DNA of 64,000 nucleotides from NCBI GenBank assembly GCA_911728435.2, contig OU452201.1:17856001-17920000 (forward strand). The letters are read 5' to 3'. Each line of letters starts with the position of its first letter. Within the stretch, counting starts at the first letter, position 1. The DNA comes from Apoderus coryli. Its lineage: Eukaryota; Arthropoda; Insecta; Coleoptera; Attelabidae. Both the position numbers and the translations under genes were made by a program. This document shows positions 10,283-21,815 of the stretch, piece by piece. The notes below the pieces were generated by a model that was given only the letters and a program-made list of their open reading frames with translations, had not been told where the DNA came from and did no database searches.

Positions 10283-12088
10283 GATGGAAGTCTGTCTGTG
10301 TGTCGCTTAGTCGTGTGATAGGGGTGGACACAACCCCCAAATTTTCAAATAGCAGTAGAGGTCATCGGGTCATACATCATTTGAAAGCATTTTTTATCTG
10401 CTTGACAGCGATGGGTTACTTTTGGTATTCTCGAGACAATTGCGTTTAAAAGTTACAAATATGTAGTATCGCCGTATTACATATTATTTCTAACTGGGTT
10501 CGAATCCTGCTCGTGCAATTTTTTTTTAATTTATAATTTTTGACCAAAGTAGGGTTTAAAAATCAGTTATACTTCTTAAACTGATCCGAAATATTGAATA
10601 ATTTTTCATTGGTTTAATATAGAATAACCTGACATAAAAAAATTAGATCACATTGGCGTCGAAAAGTGTCAAAAGGGGTTAAAAACTAAAAAAAAACTAG
10701 TTTTTGATAGCTTTGATAGAAAAAACCTATGAAATGTGTCATAAAAAACTTCGAAAATAGTGGAAAAGGGGTAAAAATTATATAATTATAATATTATAAT
10801 TTAAACTAAACTATGTACCTAAAAATATCTTAAGATTTAGAAACAGTTATGTATTCCAAGCAAATTTAGCGCATTTAGCTCAAGTATAAGACAAAATAAA
10901 AATGCCTAATTCATTTTATTTTTGCGTGATATTTTTATTATTATTATCAATGGCAATTTGTAATGTGTTATGTTTTTGTTGGTTCTGATAAGTTGTTGAA
11001 GTTTGTTGTTTTTATTATATTTCTTTGTTACTACTCAGCTTATCATGTAAGTACTATTGATGTAAAGCTGCTCAAATAAATAAAATAAACATAAATATTT
11101 CCTATATAAACTTATTCGAAATATGAATCATTTTTCATAGTTGTGAGAAAATAACCTAAAAAATGTCACAAAGAAGAATTGGTTGACACAGGCCGTCACA
11201 AAGAGGTCAAAAGTTAGACTGTAAAAATAATATATTTATCCTTTTAAGTAGTTGAATAGGTGTTAAAAAAACGACAAAACATGTCTGTACCATAGACGTG
11301 TGTGAAGTGAGAAGTATAAAAAGGTTCAGAAAAATCTGTATCCACTATAGCTCAGAACTCAATTAACAGATTTTTAACCAATTTGGTACAAAAATACTTC
11401 CTGATATTTCTTGGTGTGGATTGACTTTTGGATAACATTGAGCGTAGGCAAGAGGTTTAACAAAGGGTTCAAAAATGTATAGTTCTTAAACATATCCGAA
11501 ATATTGTATAATTTTTCATTGATTTAATAGAATATAACCTAAAACATTTAACATAAAAAATACATCGCATAGTCGTTTAGACCGAGGTTAAAAATTAAAA
11601 CATATTTCCTAAACATAGCAGAAGACTGTTTTAATAGAATAGAACGATAACCTATCATAAAAAAATTTGCTTACAAAGGCGTTCGTAAATAGTAGAAAAG
11701 GAGTCAAAATAATTCGAAATATAAAATAATTTAAATAGAAAATAGCTGATGCCAACCCTGTGCACATATCTTTTGATAACCCCTTTTCAGATTTCCATTT
11801 CTTATTTAGATGTGAGCGGATAGACTATGTCCAAGTGAAAAAAATATCAAGGGGAAAGTCCTCGGGATTTCAATGTCTGAGTGAATATACCACACATAAA
11901 TTCGATTTGCCTTGTAAATAATGATGTCGAAATATAAAAGAAAATATTGAATTCTGATTTTTTATTGTTTTTCTTTATACAAAATATTTATCATATCCTA
12001 CGTAGTGTTATGTACTGTTGTTATAAATATGCTCAGTTGAGGCATATAGAATTAGCTTCTATGTTTGTTGTGGCGCGAATATATTAAA
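10283..12088. repeat. Old, diverged repeat block
   Basis: No gene. A motif of about 45 bases (CGAAATATTG, ATAATTTTTCATTG, TAATATAGAATAACCT and similar) recurs in the same order near 10588, 11117 and 11497 and more weakly near 11610, so the region is an old array or nested copies of one repeat. A tRNA-like B box (GGTTCGAATCC, about 10499) without a partnering A box at the right distance hints at a SINE remnant. Confidence 0.4.
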
Positions 12089-12586
12089 GCTCATTTTTGG
12101 GTATTTCGCCACTATTTAAAATTCTAAATATTAATCAATCAAATTAATCTTTTTATACGGTTTCAGAAACGTTAGGACTCCATAAACATAAGTTTTTTAT
12201 TTTACGTTTTTGTTTAGGTATATTAAGTTTTATCCATTTTTTTTTAACATAAGCGAGCCATTGACAAATTTAGATTTTTTCATTCACGCAGTGGCTTTTA
12301 TTATCGTCGTGTGTAAGGTTTAGAAGCTCAAAGTATTAAAAAATATTGTTGTGTATTTGTAATACTTTTATTTTAATAAAATACGGACCAGCAAAAAACA
12401 TTTAACATTAACTTAACCTGTATTATTTTCTTCTTCTTTTTTTATTGTGTCAACAACAGAACAGCGTTGCCAACAATAACTATTTAACTCAGATTTACCA
12501 TTGTATATTTAACAATTATTAATCCGAAAGGATTACGTTGATTGATTAGTATTTAGAATTTTAAATAGTGGCGAAATACCTACATA
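12089..12586. mobile_element. Unclassified MITE with terminal inverted repeats of about 55 bp
   Basis: The left terminus (GCTCATT, then GGTATTTCGCCACTATTT and on to TAATCAATCAA near 12143) is repeated inverted at the right end (from TTGATTGATTAG near 12538 to AATGAGC at 12586). Arms are nearly identical over 40 bp and looser in the outer 12. There is no coding capacity and no clear target duplication, so the superfamily is unknown. Confidence 0.75.
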
Positions 12587-13209
12587 ATGAGCGTCAAAAA
12601 TCTTCATGAAAATTGAACACCATATGACAAAAGACTGGGTACATATTTCAAACAGACAGCTTATGCGAGAGAACTTTAGGAAATGTACTCAAAATACCTC
12701 TAAATCATGCCCAACCACGTTCTTCTTTATAACGATAACCTATATCAAATTTATCACAACCTCTTCCAATAATTAGCTCTTCCACCAATATCTCCATTTC
12801 GATGGGAAGCAAAAAAATAAATAAAATAAAAATACTAGTGCTAGAAGAGCTATAAAAATGCCTACGAGAAGGAATAAAATATTTTCCAATCTGGAGCTCT
12901 TTATTTTATTGACGTGTTCTTGTGCGGTCGAGATCTGGGAGCGTGAAAAACGGCATTAGATGAAACCGAAAAGGATATCTGGAGTTGTGGGGACAAGTTC
13001 CTACAAAAGAAAAAGAAAAGTTTGAACAGTTCATTCATATTTTTATTGATATTTTAGTTTTAAAGAAAAAACGAATTTAAAATGCATTTGAAAATGTAGC
13101 ATGTGGTATGATTCTCCAATCATGTTTAGCGTTCATATAGGTTGGTTCATCTACCAGTCATAGGGGAGGAATCCTAAACAAGTGTAATATTTGTTATTTG
13201 CAGCTGAAT
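12587..13209. other. No gene seen
   Basis: Nothing supported. TTTGCAG at 13197-13203 could be a splice acceptor or simply the upstream edge of the pogo remnant that follows. Confidence 0.4.
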
Positions 13210-13975
13210 ATGACAAATCCTGTACAAAGAGGAAATATACAGAAACAGCGTAAGTTTCAGTATTCTCCGGCAAAAATTAATTTGGCCCTTAACGCAATAT
13301 CTCTGGGGATGCCTGTTGCTAAAGCAAACACGGTTTTTAAAGTCCCACGCACTACTTTACGAAACAAAATAAGTGGCAAATCGCCCAGAGCTTCAACTGG
13401 AAAGTGTGGGTATAACTCAATTCTCGGAAAAGACTGTGAACTAACTCTAGTGGAGTGGGTTTTAAACTGTGCAAAAATGGGATTCTTGATTGATAAAGAT
13501 GTACTTTTCACATCCGTACATAAAGAATAGACCGGGTTAAAAGTGGTACTATTCGTTTATTAGAAAAAGCGAAAACGGTTGAATGCTTTCATGAGTATTT
13601 TTCAAATGTTTTTGTTCCATATCTTCATCAGATTAAGGTAACAGGTCTCATTTGAGCTTTCACTTAAGTCGATTTTGTAGCGAAAATCAAGTAATGTTAA
13701 TCGTCCTTGTACCAAACGCAACCCACATTATTAAACCTCTGGATGTTGCTGTCTTCGGTCCTATTAAGAAAAAGTGGCAAACAATGTCAAGCCAGTTTAA
13801 AATCAGTAACCTTGGACAGGAAATAACTAACGTTCAGCTCCCATCAATTTTATCGGACATTATATAAATGACAAGAAAATGATTAATAATATTAAGGCTG
13901 GATTTCGTGCAACTAGATTATATCCTTTTTATTATTCAAAAATTATATTAAGAGGGGCGTTTGAATAAAATCGCT
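13210..13975 (+). pseudogene. pogo/Tigger-type transposase pseudogene
   Basis: I start it at ATG 13210, the first Met. The N-terminal part (to about 13530) shows a Psq-type helix-turn-helix: FQYSPAKINLALNAISLG...KANTVFKVPRTTLRNKISGK, then a CENP-B-like segment LTLVEWVLNCAKMGFLIDKD. A stop follows at 13528. The segment carrying the first DDE Asp is deleted. Downstream, frame-shifted pieces read FHEYFSNVFVPYL, then SENQVMLIVLVPNATHIIKP + LDVAVFGPIKKKW (the conserved PxxTHxxQPLDV region of DDE_1 transposases), and finally MINNIKAGFRATRLYPF. Gene order is right, but the internal deletion and shifts make it inactive. Confidence 0.85.
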
Positions 13976-14480
13976 TGCAGACCTATTTTTGCGCATGGTA
14001 GACTCCACTAATACGTATCTGGTAGCAAAAATTTTTATAGGGAGTTAAAGAGTAAAGATGGGATTAGGTATTGAAGTATTTTGAAGTTGAAATATTGGAT
14101 AGTTAGTTCAAAAACAGAGTTAGAAAATCATCATATTTCGCTTTGCAGGCATAATTTTGCGCATGGTAGTCGCCACTAAGACGTATCTGCTAGCAAAAAT
14201 TTTCATAGGGTTTTAAAGACAAAAGATGGGATTAGGTAATGAAGTATTTTCAAGCGGAAAGATTAAATAGTTAACTCATAAATTGAGTTCAAACATGGGT
14301 AATTTTTTCACATTTACAGATATATTTTTGTGGATGGAAATCTCCACTAATACGTATCTGGTAGCAAAAATTTTAATAGGGTTTTAAAGACTAAGGTTTG
14401 GATTAGGTAATAAGCTATTTTGACGCTACAACAATAAATAATTACTTAATAAATTGAGTTCAAAGTCAGCAACTTTTTCC
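13973..14480. repeat. Three tandem repeats of about 170 bp
   Basis: Three diverged copies begin near 13973, 14141 and 14311. The anchor CCACTAATACGTATCTGG starts at 14005, 14173 (with two changes) and 14344, giving spacings of 168 and 171 bp. Each copy also holds GGTAGCAAAAATTT, ATGGGATTAGGTA and a terminal CAGA/CAGG box. The array abuts the end of the pogo remnant and may be its subterminal repeat region or a satellite seed. Confidence 0.85.
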
Positions 14481-15315
14481 TCATTTTGTGCTATGATTCT
14501 AATATTTAATAATGATAATATTACTTTATTACCTTATTTACATATTTAACAATCACTTGTAATTAAAATTGTACGTGAAAACTTTCTGTATTAGACAATA
14601 TCCATATTTAAAAAAATCCCTCATATTTCCCTTCAAATATCCGCCATTTTCGTATAATTTTTTTATAAATGTAGGCAACAAACATATAATGCGTAGTTGG
14701 GACAGTATTGAAGAGATGGCGCTGTTTATACACAGTGAGACAAAAATCTAATGGTTATGTCGTACTTATATTATTAATATTTAGTTGTATGTGGTATAGT
14801 ATATTATGTATATGCGTATGTACTAGGAGTAGGGATTATTAACTTTAGCCATGTACAGTAATATCAGAGAATAAATAAACATCTATGGTAATATTATGTA
14901 GGTATACCTACTGTTAGAGGATAAATACAAGAAGGAATAAAGTACGAGTAGTTAGTTTGTTACGTTAGTTTAGTGGAAATAATACAATTATAATAATTAT
15001 TAAAATTCTGTTTGGTTACGTAGGTCATATATTTTTGATTATATTATAACTAGTCGGGAAAGTTTTAGGGTGACAACCGATTTTTTATGATCTATAGAGA
15101 GATTACAAGAACTCCCGACTGGTAGTTATTATAAAATTATAAGATACCCTTGGTGGGGGTTTAAATAGCGGTTAAAATTTCACCAGTTAGGTAGTTGGAA
15201 CGTATATACAGGGTTATTCACGCCATACGACACGGAATACTGTGGTTAAACTATTTAATTTCCTTAAAGTTTTATTCGTGGGTTCGATAAAAATGATTTA
15301 TGGCTACATTTTAAA
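14481..15315. other. No gene seen
   Basis: AT-rich. 14750-15020 has an LTR-like look (AATAAATAAACA, TATA-like runs), but I find no second copy or target duplication, so it stays unassigned. Confidence 0.3.
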
Positions 15316-17228
15316 AATATTGTGAGTCTATACAGGGTGTCCCAAATATAAGAAATTAACCATAGTTGCATTTTTTTAAATGGAATGCCCTGTATATGAA
15401 TAAATTTTTAGATTCCCTGTTCAAAATAAACCTAAATTTCATTTAGGCACATCTAACCTAAACCTGATAGTTTTTTAAATATATATGTTTTAATAAAAAT
15501 ATAGACATAATTTGAATGAAAAAATTCACACCTATTTGTTTGTTCTTTTTAAGCCAGTCTAGGCTGATAAATATCTCATCACTTGTTACGCCAAATATAA
15601 AAAATCACCAATACTAAATACACGGTGTCCAATAATATAACTTATATGAACGTAAAGTTTAATTCTAAATAACTTGTGTATTTCAAATGCAACACCCGGT
15701 ATATGAGGTAAAAATTAGATGCACAAAGTAATTCTCTGTCAAATATTATATAATACTTTCCTATGGATAACTCTTGACGTTTTCGTGGAAAATGCACATA
15801 TTCATAATATTATGCGAATTTTTAATTGAACCTGTTAATTTCATGTAGACCACCCTGTATTTGATCATGATGAAATTAATTATCTATTAATCACTATGAG
15901 GTTTTCTTATAGATATGTATATTTTTTTAATGTATGGAAAAAGCACATATTGGTAGTAATAGGAAGAATTTTTTAAAATTATATTAGTCATGTCGGCCAT
16001 GAGAATTTGACAAACCATAATTTAAACAATAACATAATAAATAAATAAATTTTTCACTTAAATTAAATAACAAGATATACCTTCATAAAAACTGATAAAT
16101 TTTATAATAAATGTTCAAAATGATTGGACTCTAGGCACATATGAATCCTTTTCTTAAATCCTTCAACAACTTTAACCTGGTGTAACGCTTCTAAACGCTT
16201 CATTTTTTTGGTTCTTCATCTCCTCTATTAAAAAAGTTTTCATTTGCGTGATTTTGTTCCTGGCCCATGTACAAAATTCAACACGATTTAAAATCAATAT
16301 TGAAAAGTTCTTGATGCAGTTGCACTGTGTTTGGGTGGTATCTTTCGTTAAACTGCCTTAACAGTCTCTCGAAGACCGCTTTTTTGGGGTGATTTTGCGC
16401 CAGCAGCCTTTGAGCGTAAACTCGCGATGCCAGTAAAGCGTTTTTGGACCATTCTCCCAGAATAAAAATCATGTCTATTCTTTCTCCTTTGGGTTCGCAT
16501 TTTTGAATTGAATTAAATCAAATGTCACAGATAAAAAACTTTTTTCTGAAAAATTCTCAACTCTTAAGTAAGAATTTTCAACAGACTATTCGACAGTAAA
16601 TATCAAATTAAAAGAAATGTATTCTATCTTCTCAAATTCTCATGGCTGACTTGATAAATATTATATTTTTGAAAATTCTTCCTCTTATTGCCAATATGTG
16701 TGCCTCTTCCATGCAAAATTAAAGATAAGTATACATATCTATAAGAAAACTTATATATCATGAATATGTGCATTTTCCAAGTATTATAATATTTGACAGA
16801 TAATTACTTTATGCATCTAATTTTGACCTCATATACTGGGTGTTCCATTTGAAATAAACAAGTTATTTAGAATTAAACTTTACGTTCATATAAATTATAT
16901 TATTGGACACCCTGTATTTAGTATTGCGGGTTTTTTATATTTGGCGTAACAAGTGATGAGTGGGTATATTTATCAGCCCAGACTGGCTTAAAAGGAACAA
17001 ACAAATAGGTGTGAATTTGTTCTTTCATATTATGTCTATATTTTTATAAAAATTTAAATATTTAAAAAACTGTCAGGTTTAGGTGAGATGTACTTTAATG
17101 AAAGTTAGGTTTATTTTGAACGGGGAATCCAAAAATATATTCATATACAGGGCATTCCATTTAAAAAAACACAACTATGGTTCATTTCTTATATTTGAGA
17201 CACCCTGTATAGACTCACAATACCTAAT
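15316..17228. mobile_element. Fold-back DNA transposon with arms of about 0.6-0.7 kb (DUF4817-linked)
   Basis: The left arm (15316 to about 16010) and right arm (about 16635 to 17228) are long inverted copies. Both begin TATTGTGAGTCTATACAGGG and contain, in mirror order, ATGCCCTGTATATGAAT, AAATAAACCTAA, CACACCTATTTGTTTGTTC, TTGTTACGCCAAATATAAA and AACGTAAAGTTTAATTCTAA. The left arm carries about 100 bp not in the right. The outer terminus TACAGGGTGTC is shared with other MITEs in the window. The centre encodes a DUF4817 remnant (16278-16472, minus strand), linking the family to that transposase type. Mismatches between arms show it is not recent. Confidence 0.85.
16278..16472 (-). pseudogene. 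DUF4817 domain remnant inside the fold-back element
   Basis: The minus-strand frame reads MIFILGEWSKNALLASRVYA, then QRLLAQNHPKKAVFERLLRQ. This is the DUF4817 helix-turn-helix pattern (xEMIFILGECxxNAxxAxRxYAxRxPxRxxPxxxxFxxLxxR) of insect IS630/mariner transposases. Only this domain, about 60 residues, survives; the DDE domain is absent. It sits between the two long arms. Confidence 0.75.
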
Positions 17229-18343
17229 ACCCTACTTAATTTTTAAAATTTTTACTGTTAAAATAATCACTGTACCAATCGTAAATCAAATAGATAGGTA
17301 CTATGTTAAACCGCATATTAAACTAAAACTTAATTTTTCTCGAAAATGCAGCATTCTATCATATTGAGATAAGAATACCTCATATTTCCTAAGAATGTTG
17401 TCAGAATTCTCCAAAAGTTAGTGAAAAAGAAGTTTTTTATTAAAAATGTCCGTTGATACCCGTTTAGACGCCTAAGTTCGCAATTTAATTCAGCAGTGTA
17501 TGGCTAACGAATGCTTCTATTTAGGGAAATATCTTTTTCACCTTTCACTCCAATGGCTAAAGGCGCTTTCGCGATACCTTTAAAAAACCTATGCTAAGCC
17601 GCCATCTTTTAAAAACTATAACTCCTTTCAGAAGCAATTTTGCATTAGAAGTTTGGCGTTGAATTGCCATGAAATCTGCTCTAGAATTTGTGGCTTTCGC
17701 TTGGTCCATTAGTTTCTGGACACATTGTATACTATTAGGAAAGACACTCTTTGATGCATGAAATAAGCGTCTCATGGTTTTGAAACTGACAAACTAAAAC
17801 AACAGGGCTAACCTAATACATTTTGAAAAACACTGCAAGCATACAGGGCGGTCCAAAGAAGAGATAAGTATGTATTATCATAGTTCTGTTTTTTTTAAAT
17901 AGAACACCCTGTATTGGAGTTTTTAATAGTCCCTCAAAAATAACTGGGATTCGTTTTAAGGTGTCATTTACCTATGTTTTACGGTTTTCACAAAAATCAT
18001 CAATTTATGAAAATATTTAAAAATCTTGACTATTTATCGCAAATAAAACCAGTTTTTTTACATTCATCCTTTTTATGTATATAGTATAGTATATAACTAT
18101 GACTAGTCTACGCGAAGATAAGCATCAAACGTATAAGAATACGAGCACAAAAAAGAATGTGAAAATAATTTACGCAAAATAGAAATATGACATTTTAGGG
18201 TCACTATGTATTAGTTTTTGGCGACACCTATTGAGGAGAAGAATGTATTAAAATATTCTATAAAATTACTCTAAGTTAATAAATGAATGATTCGGAATAC
18301 AATGAGATTCACTAGCGCCACCATCGGACATTTTTGTAAGTAA
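17229..18343. other. No gene seen; one mariner-type MITE end
   Basis: At 17843 ATACAGGGCGGTCC, followed by an inner CACCCTGTAT near 17905, resembles the outer 70 bp of the element at 15316-17228, so a solo or truncated terminus is likely. The 72-codon frame at 17557-17775 has no recognised domain and is not supported as a gene. Confidence 0.4.
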
Positions 18344-18562
18344 CCATTTCGGATTCCCCTCTTAAGGCAAACCCATTCATATTCGGCACCTGCAATAAAT
18401 GATCAAGATGTTGTTAGACATTTAGAATATATCGAACAAAAAAGTGACGAACGAAAATCTCATGAATCGGAAGGCGAAAAAGAGGCCAATGTGTGGTTGA
18501 GTATAACAAACGAAATTTCAACAGAGCCTCTAGAAGAACAAGCAAATTATGATGGCAAATAG
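18344..18562 (+). other. Unidentified acidic coding-like fragment
   Basis: A 72-codon plus-strand open stretch without a Met. It contains INDQDVVRHLEYIEQKSDER, then KSHESEGEKEANVWLSITNE. It is acidic and low-complexity in the way of transposase N-terminal linkers, but I recognise no family. A stop precedes it and TAG ends it. It could be an exon or a transposon scrap. Confidence 0.25.
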
Positions 18563-18719
18563 CACGGTAAGAATACTGATTTTTCCTGTGGCCACTAACG
18601 GTGAAAATAACCTGGGGAATAATCCCTTAGAAGTAGAGATTATACAAAACCAAGTATCGAAATAAATACATTTTTTGGATATCATTCTTGGGGTTTTTGG
18701 TTCGCATTAACAAACAATA

Positions 18720-18800
18720 GTGAGATAAAAAACTTTTATTTCATGTCAACTTTTTTTACGACGTTTCGATAAACAATGTTTGTCTTCTTCAGGATTTTTT
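18720..18800 (-). mobile_element. Penelope-like terminus with decayed hammerhead motif
   Basis: The minus strand reads CUGAAGA (about 18792-18786), a weak stem, GAAACGUCGUA and then TTGACATGAAATAAA. The last part is also found beside the motif at 1988-2038. The cleavage-side helix does not pair, so activity is unlikely. Confidence 0.4.
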
Positions 18801-18989
18801 TCTTATTAATGTTCTCTTTTCCTTTTTTTTTATTATTTATTTCCATTATTGATATTGTCATAATAGTAAGAGAATTTTTATTTTAAAAATCCGTTTAGAA
18901 GCAATAGCGAAATAAATAAAGAAAATGAAACTAGCCTGCCAAGCACTAGCACGGGCGTAAGAAGCACTAAATCTTAAAAAATTGAGCCA

Positions 18990-19323
18990 AACGCAATATA
19001 TTTACGACACCTTAGTCTGATATCTCCGCGGTTCTAAATAGACCTTTATATCCAGGTCCAAGGAGCTCAAAGAAAACTAGAACTCGACAGAAACAAGATC
19101 CTTACAGTGTGATAACTTCAGATAAATGCCTATTGAAGTACTGCGGGAAGAACCGAGTTTTGAAGAAGAGTGGGAAGATTCTGGAAACAGCGATGATGAT
19201 ATTGATATTCTGGAAGATATTGTACCAGAAAGTGAAATTGTAAAACCAAAAAATCGTAAGCCTGGAAGTTTTATTTTAGCTCAATTTAAAGGAACAAGAA
19301 AAATGATCGGCAATGGCGTTTAG
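18990..19323 (+). pseudogene. C-terminal tail of a pogo-like transposon protein
   Basis: Plus-strand translation gives a basic stretch (SSKKTRTRQKQDPYSVITSD near 19060-19125). After a shift follow an acidic stretch (WEDSGNSDDDIDILED) and KPGSFILAQFKGTRKMIG near 19258. An acidic region followed by a GDFVLVxFxGKR-like strand is the usual C terminus of pogo/CENP-B-type transposon proteins in insects. No catalytic domain is present. Moderate-to-low certainty. Confidence 0.4.
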
Positions 19324-21282
19324 ATATGTGGCAACTATTTTAATTATTATTAATTATTTGTTGCCCACGGCCCACACAAATCACTATCGTGTCTTCATAT
19401 ATATTTAAAGATATTTTTAATAATAAATTATATGGTAATTTTTTTTATTAAAATTTTCTTTCATTTCATTTCATCACATTATTGTAAAAGCAGAAATTTC
19501 ACTTAGTTGTTTGATTTATAGGTTAAATTTTAATCGGCAGTATACTTTCTTATTCCCAAATTGAATTAAAATCTAAAATGTTCTTTCTGGAAGTGAATAT
19601 CAAATTAAATGTTTTAAAAGTCTAAATCGAACCAGAACAACATTTGATTATTTAGAAACATGTGTCATTGATCAGTAAACAAAACATAATTGGCCAGCTT
19701 TGTGATCCGATTTTCGAATAAGACGAAAAACGATCAGTGACAAAATTTCCAAGTTCTAGGAAAAAAAACTAAATTTGTACACCTTTTTATCTCTTCTTCA
19801 GTTCTTAATAAAAATGTTTTAATTGCTATGTTTGTCTAACCAATACTTATTTCTATGGCCATAAGTAGGTAAAACTTGTAGCGGAAATTGGATAAAAGCT
19901 GACCAAAAGTGGTGTAACATTTACACTATTTTGTTTAAACAATGGATTTGTTTAAACAAACGACTGACATATTTTTTAGCAATCTGACTGAAAACGGTAG
20001 GCTCTAAGGTATATCTAAATATATTTTTTGATTTGTTTTAGTCAGTATTTAACATATTGACAGCTACGATAGTGCAAAGGCTTGATTTTGAATGAGGTAA
20101 TCCGTTTTAACTTTACAGTTGGTTACTTTTTGACATGTTAGTTGACATATATGTGGGTATTGTGACGAGCAACTGAGTGTAAGTTTATATAAACATGCTG
20201 ATTGACTTGCTGCGAGCCACACTATGTTGACATTTAAGCATTAAGTTCAGTAACAATGTTTGAGAAATGTTCGTTGGGTTTCTTACATAGTACAGCATTT
20301 TTAGCGCCGTTTTATAGGGAATTGTTAAGAGTCGAGGTTAATCCAACAAACAATTGCACACTTCGAGCTATTTGAGACATTGGTAAGCAACGCTTTAAAA
20401 CTATCAGATTTTTTTAATTATCTGAAAATGTATTTTACTGAATTCACCTAAATTAATTGCTTAAAGCTGTGGATTCAACGCCCAGCAAGAGCAGTCATAA
20501 TAATTAATTTTGTTTTGTTTTTGTAGGAACTCACGAACTAAACCTGACTTTTTACTGTACCTTGATCTATAAATTATATCACCGACATGTTACACTTCAG
20601 TCGGCTACAAATTGATTCCTTCTCTAGGTGCCTATATATACGAACTAAACTCCCCACAAGTCCCCACATATCCAGCGTCCAGCATAGTGGAAGGAAAAAC
20701 CGGTCCCAAAGATAAATATGTCATTGGTGCCACGATCACGCAACCTAAACTTTAACTTTATATATACACACAGTGTAAAACACAAAAGTTGACAATATAG
20801 CAAAGTTAAATTCTCCGGGGTACTTGGGGTGAACAATGGATCCAATTTCAACTATTCCATTATGAATTGGAAACTGGAGGTATTTTAATAATTAAAAAAT
20901 GGCCGTATAAAGTTCGCGATTTCACATATTGTTTTGTTTAAAAGGTAGAGAGAGCTAGCGGGATTGGTATTTTCAGAACGAGAGGGGCCTGCGTTTGAAA
21001 ATATACAGTCACCCTTAGCCAAATGTTACGCAAAATAAATTGTTTGAAGAGGTATGACCAATATATATATTTTTTTATTTAATTTAATCTTTGATCTTAG
21101 TTGATTATATATTACACACACCGCCAAAATTTTTGTACCCCCTTGTTAATTTTATAACGAAATATTTATCATAGCTGCTTTTTTCTACATTTAATGGCAA
21201 AAACAATTTCCCACAATTTTAGATACCAATGTTCATATCGATTTAACGTGTTGAAGTGATTGTTGAGCGTTTCTTTTCAATT
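19324..21282. other. No gene seen
   Basis: About 2 kb without a convincing frame or repeat. The part just before 21283 (from about 21115) probably belongs to the 5' end of the Tc1 element that follows. Confidence 0.4.
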
Positions 21283-21815
21283 ATGTCTGGCAATAGAATG
21301 TCAGTGTTCAATAGAGCAAGAATAGTGGCTTTGCATGATGAAGGTCTGCCGAATCATCGAATCGTGGATAGACTCGACATTCCCCGCGCCTCAGTTATCT
21401 GAATAGTGCGTTTGTACCACGAAACTAACAGCGTGGACTGGAGACGTGAAACTGGGCGTTCTAGGGTAACTAATGGAAGAGAAGATCGGTATGTAGCAGG
21501 TTATGTACGTCGGAATCGAACCATAACAGTCTCAGGAGTCCGAACGCATTTTAGAGGAACGTATGGTCGATTCATTTCCAGTACCACATACGGTGGAGAC
21601 TTGCTTGAGCCAATTTGCCATATAGGCGACCATTAAGAGTACCTATAGGATATTTTTTAGACATATACCTACCCGCTCATCTACAGTGTGCACAGGAACA
21701 CAGGGGCTGGCTTTTAGATCAGTGGCAAAATGTCCTGTTTTCGGACGAAAGCAGATTTGGTTTGATTAGTGACAGTCGGGGACACAGAGTTTGGAGATGA
21801 CCAGAGAAATTGTTC
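21283..21815 (+). pseudogene. Tc1-family transposase pseudogene
   Basis: ATG at 21283 starts MSGNRMSVFNRARIVALHDE, the first helix of the paired-type DNA-binding domain, with LDIPRASVI ending it. A stop at 21400 interrupts. The next frame shows the second helix-turn-helix (VRRNRTITVSGVRTHFRGTY). A further shift leads to HRGWLLDQWQNVLFSDESRF near 21700-21755, the Tc1 catalytic Asp motif (LFSDESRF), then GHRVWR. Homology stops near 21815, where retrotransposon sequence begins, so the C-terminal DDE part was lost or displaced. Confidence 0.85.

Noticed and set aside
10490..10520. tRNA-like T arm with GGTTCGAATCC
   Set aside because: No acceptor stem, anticodon arm or A box at the right distance; the T stem has mismatches. 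At most a SINE scrap.
13257..13511. 84-codon minus-strand frame
   Set aside because: Antisense shadow of the pogo helix-turn-helix region.
14750..15020. LTR-like sequence
   Set aside because: No matching second LTR, no target duplication, no primer-binding site.
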